The position numbers and the translations under genes are program-made. Positions 7,338 through 13,278 of a stretch of 34,428 bases of DNA are shown piece by piece. The stretch's first letter is position 1; each line of letters opens with the position of its first letter. A model generated the notes under the pieces. That model was given only the letters and a program-made list of their open reading frames with translations. It had not been told where the DNA came from and searched no databases. Source of the stretch: Bordetella parapertussis (GTDB lineage Bacteria > Pseudomonadota > Gammaproteobacteria > Burkholderiales > Burkholderiaceae_B); the NCBI GenBank assembly GCA_945887835.1, contig CAMCZQ010000014.1, positions 1 to 34,428 on the forward strand. Reading direction: 5' to 3'.

Positions 7338-7352
7338 CGTCCGCTCCGCCAA
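7338..7352 (+). repeat. attR core
   Basis: Exact copy of the 15 bases CGTCCGCTCCGCCAA from the tRNA-Asp end, with no tRNA around it. A hairpin with a T run follows 15 bases later, which fits the original chromosomal flank of the tRNA. Confidence 0.85.
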
Positions 7353-7367
7353 GTAGTCAATGAATAT

Positions 7368-7388
7368 GCGCCTCTCGGGGCGCTTTTT
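7368..7388 (+). terminator. Hairpin with T run after attR (probable original tRNA-Asp terminator)
   Basis: GCGCC (7368-7372) and GGCGC (7379-7383) enclose six bases and are followed by five T. It lies 15 bases after attR, where the tRNA operon's own terminator would be before integration. The following stretch 7389-7649 holds no gene I can support. Confidence 0.6.
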
Positions 7389-7649
7389 ATTTGTACATAC
7401 CCAAAAGCATATCCAAAAATATGCGCTTGATTTCAAGTCAAGTGGAATTCACCACGATTGCTGGTTGCTTGCAGTACACAGACCGGGCGCGCTTAGCCGC
7501 CCTTGTTTGGTCCCAGTGACACCCTACCCCTTACCCCTAGTCGATTTCAGCCAACCGACACCCCACCGTACCCCCATCCCCGTAAATCGACGGCTTTATT
7601 GTTCAGACCTACGCACTGTATTTTGCTCAAACGATGCTGTTCGGGCGTT

Positions 7650-7672
7650 AAAAAGCCACCACGAAGGTGGCT
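7650..7672 (-). terminator. Intrinsic terminator of peptide array 2
   Basis: On the minus strand AGCCACC (7672-7666) pairs with GGTGGCT (7660-7654) around a five-base loop, followed by five T. The hairpin and its flanks (GCGTTAAAAAGCCACC on the plus strand) match the terminator of array 1, so the two array ends are duplicates. Confidence 0.83.
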
Positions 7673-7718
7673 TGTACCCAAGTGGGTTACCGGTCAGCAA
7701 TGGCCAACATCCCGAAGG

Positions 7719-7856
7719 TCAACAAATGCCAGCTCCAGTGCAAATGCAAGTTGGGTAGCCAGCTCCAGTGGGCCCCCCCTGCGCACCACCCGCAGCCAGC
7801 TCCAGTGCGTCGTCAGACACATCCTGCACAACAACTTCATCAAGTTCAATGTTCAT
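7719..7856 (-). CDS. Leader/core peptide J (last gene of array 2)
   Basis: A 45-residue peptide with leader MNIELDEVVV then QDVSDDALELAAGG, spacer AQGG and core PTGAGYPTCICTGAGIC. The core repeats TGAG and has three Cys. Both TGAG segments come from 14-base fragments of leader DNA (plus-strand 7728-7741 and 7757-7770) read in another frame. The leader/core junction has seven G instead of six. Its ribosome site is GGACT, as for peptide A. Confidence 0.8.
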   Translation of the reverse strand: MNIELDEVVVQDVSDDALELAAGGAQGGPTGAGYPTCICTGAGIC

Positions 7857-7932
7857 ATTGAGTCCTAGGTTGAATACCCACGCCCAAGTGGGTGTGGGTT
7901 ACCGGTCAGCAATAGCTAACACCAAGCAATAG

Positions 7933-8070
7933 CTAACACCGGTGTGTTGCATCGCACCCCGGCACCCGCATCCCATATGAAGGTTGTCCCCCCTGCGCAC
8001 CACACGCAGCCAACTCAAGTACATCGTCAGAGACATCCTGCACAACGACTTCATCAAGTTCAATGTTCAT
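7933..8070 (-). CDS. Leader/core peptide I (array 2), altered GG site
   Basis: A 45-residue peptide with leader MNIELDEVVV then QDVSDDVLELAACG, so the first Gly of the double-glycine site is Cys. Spacer AQGG and core QPSYGMRVPGCDATHRC follow, with a trailer-encoded terminal Cys. GGAGT precedes ATG. The G-to-T change could block processing by a C39-type peptidase and make this copy a decaying or differently processed one. Confidence 0.77.
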   Translation of the reverse strand: MNIELDEVVVQDVSDDVLELAACGAQGGQPSYGMRVPGCDATHRC

Positions 8071-8120
8071 CGAAAACTCCAAGGTTGAGTACCCGCGCCC
8101 AAGTGGGTGTGGGTTTGCTG

Positions 8121-8255
8121 TCAGCAATTGCTACCTGGAAAGTTGTCCCTGGGGGGCAGCCGGAGTGTCGGTCCCCCCAGCAAACCGCCCGCAGCCAACT
8201 CAAGTACATCGTCAGAGACATCCTGCACAACGACTTCATCAAGTTCAATGTTCAT
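8121..8255 (-). CDS. Leader/core peptide H (array 2)
   Basis: A 44-residue peptide with leader MNIELDEVVV then QDVSDDVLELAAGG, and LLGG instead of AQGG, then core PTLRLPPRDNFPGSNC. The last residues GSNC and the stop TGA come from a degenerate trailer read in a different frame from copies B-E, and the peptide still ends in Cys. GGAGT precedes ATG. The leader DNA is nearly identical to that of peptide I. Confidence 0.78.
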   Translation of the reverse strand: MNIELDEVVVQDVSDDVLELAAGGLLGGPTLRLPPRDNFPGSNC

Positions 8256-8311
8256 CGCAAACTCCAAGGTCACGTGGGTTACCGGTCAGCAATGGCTAAC
8301 ACCCGGTTAGT

Positions 8312-8328
8312 GCATTTTAAGAATGCCT
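8312..8328 (-). promoter_or_regulatory. Upstream element R2 core
   Basis: GCATTTTAAGAATGCCT, identical to the core of R1, lies about 58 bases upstream of the ATG of peptide H. Further similarity to R1 includes CCCGTAAAA followed by a TAGATAC/TAAATAC word (8419-8437 versus 7160-7175). The gap 8329-8524 has no supported gene. Confidence 0.5.
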
Positions 8329-8524
8329 GATATTTATAAATCCGCTATTCGATTGGCGTCAATCAGTATTTGCATTATTTGTGTGCTTTTGCAAGAATTG
8401 GCTAACCCCCCTGACTCACCCGTAAAAACTTAGATACCTGCGCCATCACCTCAGGTCTGAGTACTCCTACGGTTGGTTCAACGCCTTTTAGGTTATTTAT
8501 GGCTGCTTGGATATGTTCGAAAAG

Positions 8525-8656
8525 CTACCAACAACAAACCAGAGGTCCAGTTACAGACTTATACCCAGTTAGGTTTCCCAGTGCACCACCAGCAGCCAGC
8601 TCCAGTGCATCATCAGAGACATCCTGCACAACAACTTCTTCAAGTTCAATGTTCAT
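8525..8656 (-). CDS. Leader/core peptide G (array 2, separate unit)
   Basis: A 43-residue peptide with leader MNIELEEVVV then QDVSDDALELAAGG. Here conservation ends at the double glycine, followed by ALGNLTGYKSVTGPLVCCW, with paired Cys and a terminal Trp rather than a terminal Cys. GGAGT precedes the ATG. No clear trailer follows. It stands between R2 and R3 and is probably transcribed on its own or from the FAD monooxygenase side. Confidence 0.78.
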   Translation of the reverse strand: MNIELEEVVVQDVSDDALELAAGGALGNLTGYKSVTGPLVCCW

Positions 8657-8699
8657 AGCAAACTCCACAGGTTGAGTACCCACGCCTAGGTAGGCAGTA

Positions 8700-8797
8700 G
8701 CAATTAACAAAATTATAAGAATACCTTACCCTTGTAGACTGTAATGACGTCGTTGGATACATAGATATGCGTTATTTGGGTGGTGCGAGGGTTTACG
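8700..8797 (-). promoter_or_regulatory. Upstream element R3
   Basis: Resembles R1 over about 100 bases (CAATTAACAA, AAGAATACCTTAC, TAATGACGTCG, GATAC, TTATTTGGG, CGAGGGTTTACG). On the minus strand it includes TATTCTTATAAT with a perfect -10 hexamer, about 55 bases ahead of the ATG of peptide G. The following 8798-8879, up to the monooxygenase stop, contains only a small GGTCG/CGACC hairpin (8860-8872). Confidence 0.55.
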
Positions 8798-8879
8798 CTA
8801 TCGATTGCCCCGCAGCCGGTCAGGATTTACGCAGAGTTATTTACTGGCTCTTGGTTATCGGTCGAAACGACCTGGTCTG

Positions 8880-10007
8880 CTATAAAACAGCCACCTTTGC
8901 CGTACTAAGATTTCTAAAAATACGAGCTGCCAATTTCTTGCCCATTAACTTTCCAAGAAATAGAAAACATCCGCATATTAGTTCTCTAAGCAATTGGCCT
9001 AATCGATCCTGCCTCATGATCGTTTTAGTAATCAAATAATTACGTGCCACCCAATCCCGAGCCACCGGCCGCCTAATTTCTTGATATGTCTTTAGTGAGC
9101 CATGCTCAATAGCGTCCGCCAAAGAAATGGCATCAGCAATGCCCATATTCATGCCCCTACCGCCAATTGGCGAGTGAACATGAATCGCGTCGCCAGCAAG
9201 CCACACCCTGTCATGGCCATAACTATCCGCCAATTGAAACCGGATATTAAATGAACCGTTCCAAGACGTACTTCTAACAGGCAGACTAGAAAAAACTTTA
9301 TCGCAAATGGCCTTTGTTGTTCCAACGATCCGAACGGTATTTTTCGCAATTTCAATTGCCATGCCCGCCCCCTCTTTCTCAAGCCAAACATTTAGGTTGG
9401 TTTCAAAAGGCCACTCACCAAGGAGGGCATCTACCGCATACCCATTCTCTTCTATTTGATGTCCTGGAAAATTAATGCCAAGCATTTTTCGAACAGCGCT
9501 GTGATAACCATCGCAACCAAAAAGCCAATCGCACGCTACTTCGATCGATTGCTGATTTGATTTGTATGGACTCAGTCTAACAATATGTTTTTTATTATCA
9601 GGGTTTGGGGCATCAGCAACGAATTCAAGCCCTCTTATGAGTTGTCCACCCAACCGAGTAAATACTTCGAGTAAGCAATTTTCAGTTTTGAGTTGTGGCA
9701 AGCACAGTGGATGATGCTTTCCTAGCTCCGAAAGATCGAATTTGGCTCTGCTGGCAAGTTTTCCATTGGCATAGAAAGAGAATCCATTAACGGCGATAGC
9801 TTCTTTTTCTAGAAGCTCATTCACGCCAAAAGGCTCGAGCAATTCTAAAGTGTTTGAGTTCACCAAAATAGCTCTGGAAAAATCCAGGCCAGCTAAATGT
9901 TTATCAGCAATGAGGACGCTTTTACCTTGCTTAAGGAGACAAATACCTAGCGTTAGTCCTGACGGCCCAGCGCCAATAATCAGTGCATCTGTTTTTATTG
10001 TAGCCAT
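8880..10007 (-). CDS. FAD-dependent monooxygenase (PheA/TfdB-like)
   Basis: A 375-residue group A flavin hydroxylase (FAD_binding_3 family). The Rossmann motif GAGPSG is at 12-17, the DG motif FGCDG at 163-167, and the second FAD motif AGDAIHVHSPIGGRGMN at 271-287. These enzymes use NAD(P)H and O2 to hydroxylate aromatic or similar substrates. Cytoplasmic; no signal peptide. ATG 10007 begins MATIKTDALIIGAG in the normal place; the frame is open to 10094, inside R4. It reads in the same direction as the peptide genes and has an R-type element upstream like theirs. The DNA is more A+T-rich than the downstream chromosome. A tailoring role on the peptides is a hypothesis; an unrelated catabolic enzyme is the alternative. 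Confidence 0.88.
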   Translation of the reverse strand: MATIKTDALIIGAGPSGLTLGICLLKQGKSVLIADKHLAGLDFSRAILVNSNTLELLEPFGVNELLEKEAIAVNGFSFYANGKLASRAKFDLSELGKHHPLCLPQLKTENCLLEVFTRLGGQLIRGLEFVADAPNPDNKKHIVRLSPYKSNQQSIEVACDWLFGCDGYHSAVRKMLGINFPGHQIEENGYAVDALLGEWPFETNLNVWLEKEGAGMAIEIAKNTVRIVGTTKAICDKVFSSLPVRSTSWNGSFNIRFQLADSYGHDRVWLAGDAIHVHSPIGGRGMNMGIADAISLADAIEHGSLKTYQEIRRPVARDWVARNYLITKTIMRQDRLGQLLRELICGCFLFLGKLMGKKLAARIFRNLSTAKVAVL

Positions 10008-10091
10008 GGCTGAACTTAGAAATACTCCGGAGTTTTTAAGCGAGTTGTCGCCTAATGTTGATTGGGCGGACTGAGTGCCAGAGGCAATGGT

Positions 10092-10153
10092 CATAACAAG
10101 CTTTTAAGAATACCTTACCCTTGTAGCGCGCATTGACGCCGCTGGATACATAT
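10092..10153 (-). promoter_or_regulatory. Upstream element R4 (ahead of the FAD monooxygenase)
   Basis: Shares TTTTAAGAATACCTTACCC, TTGTAG, TTGACGCCGCTGGATAC with R3 and R1. On the minus strand GGTATTCTTAAAAG lies roughly 90 bases before the monooxygenase ATG, like R1 before peptide A. The similarity ends exactly where the Fic remnant begins, so this is also the right edge of the inserted region. Confidence 0.55.
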
Positions 10154-10826
10154 ATCTGGCAAGCCCCCGACTGGCCCAACTGGCGCTACGACCCCACCGC
10201 GCTGGCCCAGCGGTTGTCTGACGTGAGCCAGGCTAAACCAGTCATCTCACGAACCCTCGTTGCTCAAAGCGGGGCTGGCCCACCTGTGGTTTGTCACAGC
10301 GCATCCTTTTGACGACGGAAACGGCCGCATCGCACGTGCCTTAGGTGATTTGCTACTGGCCCGCACAGATGGCAGCCCACAGCGTTTTTATAGCCTGTCG
10401 GCGCAAATCCAAAAAGAACGTAAAGCGTATTATGCGATCTTAGAACGTACGCAAAAACAATCGCTCGACGTAACCGAGTGGCTCGCGTGGTTTCTAGACA
10501 TGCTCTTTCAGGCGATCACTGCGGCGCATACAACTTTAGATCAGGTATTCAACAAGGCAACCTTTTGGCAACGCTGGGCCAGTGTGCCACTGAACGCGCG
10601 GCAAATAAAATTACTCAATCGTCTGCTGGATGGTTTCGAAGGCAAACTGACCACAAGCAAATGGGCCGCCATCGCCAAATGCTCACCAGACACCGCGTTG
10701 CGCGACACCTCAGAGCTTGTCTCTTTGGGCGTTCTGCACAAAACCGATGCGGGCGGGCGCAGTACAAGCTATGCCTTTATCCCAAGTGCTGCTCAACACT
10801 CAAGCGCTCCACACCCTAAGACTTAA
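10154..10826 (+). pseudogene. Fic-family (DUF4172-Fic) gene remnant
   Basis: The DNA at 10154-10230 reads IWQAPDWPNWRYDPTALAQR, the N-terminal signature of DUF4172-Fic proteins, but lacks a start codon where R4 abuts it. About 20 bases later the frame shifts and the text jumps to LLKAGLAHLWF. This is followed by an intact Fic motif HPFDDGNGRIAR and a C-terminal winged-helix region (frame 10260-10826, 188 residues if translated from TTG). Compared with full-length relatives (about 370 residues), the middle, roughly 150 residues, is missing. Fic enzymes AMPylate target proteins; this one lacks the N-terminal half of the fold and is probably dead. Confidence 0.8.
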
Positions 10827-10865
10827 CGCTAAAAGTGATAAGCTATTTCTCTAAAAAGGGAAGAT

Positions 10866-12206
10866 ATGTCTGACCTCATCAAAGACAAAATTAGCCAAGT
10901 TGCACCGGTCTCAGCCAAATTTTTGACGGGTTTTGAGCTTGTCAAAAACGGCTCAATCGCCGCTTTTGCCTTCGCGACGGCTTGCGTAACGACCATCGGC
11001 ATTTTTTTATCAGTCACCACTTCAAATGTAGTCTTTGAACCTTTGCTCGTGCCGACCCTTTTTGTTGAGCAAGGCTACACCCCCGAAATCACCACCACGC
11101 GCATTTTGGATGAAATCACTCGTATCAACGAACTTTCAACCACCACAAAAGACAAAAAGAATATCGGGGTCAAACAGCCCGGCGATCAATTAGCCAATTT
11201 GCAGGCTGTGCATGGCGTCGATTTACGCATGGCGCAATCCGTTATTCAGGATTTGCTTGGCGTGCAAAAAGAAAAAATTGCTGGCGAAATTACCTTTCAA
11301 GCAGAAAAAGACCGCGTCACCTATCAAATACGCATCCGATCGTTGCCTAAAAATACTCTCTTAGTCGATTTCAAAACCTCTTCAAATATCTCCGAGGTCA
11401 TTAAAGAAATCGCGCTTAAATTGATCGAAAAAATGGACCCTGCTGTGGCGGCTTCGTATTACCGTTGGAGCAAAGATATCGATAGCTCACTCAGGCTTGT
11501 CGACGAAGCGCTCAGAAATAACGACATATATGACGACAACTACGCACTAGTGGGTCGAGCGCAAATTTATATTGGTCGAAAAAAATTCGAACTGGCGCAG
11601 CAAGACCTAGATCAGATTTTCAAGACCAATCCGAAATTTGTTCCGGCAATGAACACCCAAGCTTATTTATTGAATGAGCAAAAACAATACGACAAAGCGA
11701 TGGAGTTTGCTCTCAGGGCAAAGGTGTACTGGCCAGAACGCTGGCAGCCATACGCAAATATAGGCGATGCCGCTCGCGGACTAGAAAAGAAAGACGAAGC
11801 CGAAGCGGCCTATCGCTCAGCCATAACCTACAACCCGACTTGGCCAAGTGTGTATGACGAAATCGCTGTTTTTTTTATCGAAATAGGTAAACGCGATTTT
11901 GCAGAGCACGTTTATCACAAAGGTCTGCTAAGGTTTCCGACAAATACTGAACTGTTGTTGCATTACGGGAAATTTTTGCTCGCAGTTGGCCGACAAGAAC
12001 AGGCGCTCAATTACCTAGTTAAAGCGTACAGAACGCATCCTGAGAATGGCGAGGTCTGGATAGAGATCTTAAAGATCGCAAAAACAACCAAAGACCCCGC
12101 ACTTGCAGAAGTACGTGAAAAAGCAGAGGCGTATCTCAAATCAAATGTAGCTGCAACAGATCAAACCTTTACTGACCAGCTTAACCAGGCACTGAGGGCA
12201 CAATAA
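10866..12206 (+). CDS. Membrane-anchored TPR protein
   Basis: A 446-residue protein with one hydrophobic segment at about 30-52, a mixed region (60-190), and TPR-like repeats from about 200 to 425 (for example EAEAAYRSAITYNPTWPSVYDEIA and QALNYLVKAYRTHPENGEVW). Probably anchored in the inner membrane as a protein-binding scaffold; the partner is unknown. AAGGGAAG lies before the ATG. The downstream secreted amidohydrolase starts directly after the stop, so the two form an operon. No enzymatic domain is visible. Confidence 0.8.
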   Translation: MSDLIKDKISQVAPVSAKFLTGFELVKNGSIAAFAFATACVTTIGIFLSVTTSNVVFEPLLVPTLFVEQGYTPEITTTRILDEITRINELSTTTKDKKNIGVKQPGDQLANLQAVHGVDLRMAQSVIQDLLGVQKEKIAGEITFQAEKDRVTYQIRIRSLPKNTLLVDFKTSSNISEVIKEIALKLIEKMDPAVAASYYRWSKDIDSSLRLVDEALRNNDIYDDNYALVGRAQIYIGRKKFELAQQDLDQIFKTNPKFVPAMNTQAYLLNEQKQYDKAMEFALRAKVYWPERWQPYANIGDAARGLEKKDEAEAAYRSAITYNPTWPSVYDEIAVFFIEIGKRDFAEHVYHKGLLRFPTNTELLLHYGKFLLAVGRQEQALNYLVKAYRTHPENGEVWIEILKIAKTTKDPALAEVREKAEAYLKSNVAATDQTFTDQLNQALRAQ

Positions 12207-13178
12207 ATGTTAAGAACAATTCTGAAAAACACGATAATTATTTGGATCACAGCCAGTCTGACCGTGGCGACAGTGGCGCACGCTCAAACAACTTCAAAAG
12301 AGTTAGCCGAGACCGTACCGATCGCAGATGTCCATAGACACGTGCAACGCTGGGTCAGCCCTGAGCAGCTCAAGCAACAAATGCAAGACCAAAACGTTGG
12401 CTGGTCGGGCGCCGTAGGCGCACCGTTTGGGCCCTGGGATACAGCGCCCTACGCTCAACTATTAGGAAAAAAATACATCGCAACCGCTGGACAAGTTGAA
12501 CTGTCCGGCATTTATGCGCAACACGGCGCCAGCGGCCTCACCGATATCAACCTCGATACATACAAAACCCTTCTGCAACGCTCAGACAAACTCTTTGCAG
12601 ACGGGCGCATCAAGGGCTTTGGTGAACTGATCTTAAATAATCAAACCAGTAATCCCATGTTGTCGTTTCGCCGTAAAGTCAATATCGACTCTGCACCTAT
12701 CGAGGCCATGGTCAAGATCGCCGCAAAGTACAAAGGTTTTGTACAAATCCATTCAGAAGATGATGCAGATTCAGTCGATCAAATTAAAACCTTGGCTGCC
12801 AAATACCCAGATGTTTCAATCATTTTGTCGCACTGCTTACTTACGGGTAACGTCGATTTAATCAAAACGCTTTTAAATCAGCACCCGAATTTATATTGCG
12901 AAATGTCCGCGCGCTCGAAGTCTCATCATCCCAATCTTGATAATGAAAGAATTCGTACAAGGGTGGTTTATAGCGAAGATTTTGCAAAAGATGAATGGAT
13001 AAAATTGATCGATGCGTTTTCCACTAGATTTATGGTCGGCACCGACACCTACAATCCAAATGTTAATTTTGAGCAAAATATTGCTGAGATTCGAAAAGGG
13101 CTACTAGCAAGGCTGCAACCCGCCAACATTGAACTCGTGGCTTACAAAAATGCGGTTAGGGTGATGCGGTTGGATTAA
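12207..13178 (+). CDS. Secreted amidohydrolase-family (TIM-barrel) hydrolase
   Basis: A 323-residue protein with a signal peptide (1-26, hydrophobic core IIIWITASLTVATV, cleavage after AHA). The metal-binding start D41-V-H43-R-H45 follows, with later candidate ligands in VQIHSED, LSHCLL and MVGTDTYNP. This is the amidohydrolase_2 plan of a periplasmic metal hydrolase; the substrate cannot be told. It begins immediately after the TPR gene's stop, with GAGG in the end of that gene as ribosome site. The inverted repeat at 13191-13233 follows it. Confidence 0.82.
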   Translation: MLRTILKNTIIIWITASLTVATVAHAQTTSKELAETVPIADVHRHVQRWVSPEQLKQQMQDQNVGWSGAVGAPFGPWDTAPYAQLLGKKYIATAGQVELSGIYAQHGASGLTDINLDTYKTLLQRSDKLFADGRIKGFGELILNNQTSNPMLSFRRKVNIDSAPIEAMVKIAAKYKGFVQIHSEDDADSVDQIKTLAAKYPDVSIILSHCLLTGNVDLIKTLLNQHPNLYCEMSARSKSHHPNLDNERIRTRVVYSEDFAKDEWIKLIDAFSTRFMVGTDTYNPNVNFEQNIAEIRKGLLARLQPANIELVAYKNAVRVMRLD

Positions 13179-13190
13179 CGCGCAAATAAA

Positions 13191-13233
13191 ATATCCCGCT
13201 ACAAGCTGCTGACGCAACCCCGCAACGGGATAT
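13191..13233 (+). terminator. Long-loop inverted repeat after the amidohydrolase gene
   Basis: ATATCCCG (13191-13198) and CGGGATAT (13226-13233) pair perfectly over a 27-base loop and are followed by CTTTC. It lies 13 bases after the stop codon. The weak T run makes it a poor intrinsic terminator. Confidence 0.4.
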
Positions 13234-13251
13234 CTTTCAAACCAACACTTA

Positions 13252-13270
13252 CGCTGCGCATTGCGCAGCG
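13252..13270 (-). terminator. Hairpin after the peroxiredoxin gene
   Basis: CGCTGCGC and GCGCAGCG form an eight-base stem with a three-base loop, nine bases beyond the peroxiredoxin stop. No T run follows on either strand, so it may act in 3'-end protection or as a weak bidirectional terminator. Confidence 0.45.
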
Positions 13271-13278
13271 ATCGCGTC

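Larger units (their letters stand above)
136..7352 (+). mobile_element. Integrative element in tRNA-Asp (phage-satellite/P4-like)
   Basis: The segment is bounded by a 15-bp direct repeat, once at the tRNA-Asp 3' end and once at 7338-7352, about 7.2 kb apart. Just inside the left end is a P4-type tyrosine integrase. Then come an AlpA-like regulator, a CHC2 zinc-finger protein, a DUF3987-like protein and a small terminase-like protein, all on the plus strand. Six peptide genes on the opposite strand fill the right end as apparent cargo. No conjugation, capsid or tail genes are present, so it is not self-sufficient for transfer. The boundaries are seen directly; calling it a phage satellite rather than a defective prophage or small genomic island is inference. 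Confidence 0.85.
7683..8303 (-). repeat. Peptide array 2: leader/core/trailer units (three adjacent genes plus relics)
   Basis: Same unit design as array 1 but outside attR. Type-1 trailers lie at 7683-7709, 7895-7922 (with a partial extra copy 7924-7940), a degenerate one at 8110-8133 and an orphan one at 8276-8303, just upstream of peptide H. The orphan trailer implies that a unit once stood before H and lost its leader and core. The inverted repeat at 7876-7899 (ACCCAC...GTGGGT) is the best example of the intergenic hairpin. Confidence 0.85.

Noticed and set aside
7360-7758. Open frame of 132 residues after attR on the plus strand
   Set aside because: It begins inside a terminator hairpin, has no recognisable domain or ribosome site, and runs antisense into array 2.
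5813-8303. CRISPR array (repeats separated by unique segments)
   Set aside because: Unit lengths vary widely, the repeats encode a conserved leader with ribosome sites, the unique parts are reading frames, and no cas gene is present.
5813-8303. Integron cassette array with attC sites
   Set aside because: No integron integrase or attI is seen, and the repeats lack the paired R-box (GTTRRRY/RYYYAAC) architecture.
5854-8656. Diversity-generating retroelement creating the variable cores
   Set aside because: No reverse transcriptase or template repeat is in the window, and cores differ completely in length and sequence rather than at adenine positions only.
5790-8658. Several plus-strand open frames rich in Pro, His and Gln across the peptide arrays
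   Set aside because: They are antisense reads of the repeated leader DNA. They lack ribosome sites and their apparent similarity comes from the minus-strand leader.
8767-9039. 90-residue plus-strand frame
   Set aside because: It lies over R3 and the antisense of the FAD monooxygenase 3' end, with no independent support.
10008-10094. N-terminal extension of the FAD monooxygenase to ATG 10094
   Set aside because: It would place 29 residues with no similarity before the normal MATIKTDALIIGAG start and would begin inside R4. It is not excluded but is less likely.
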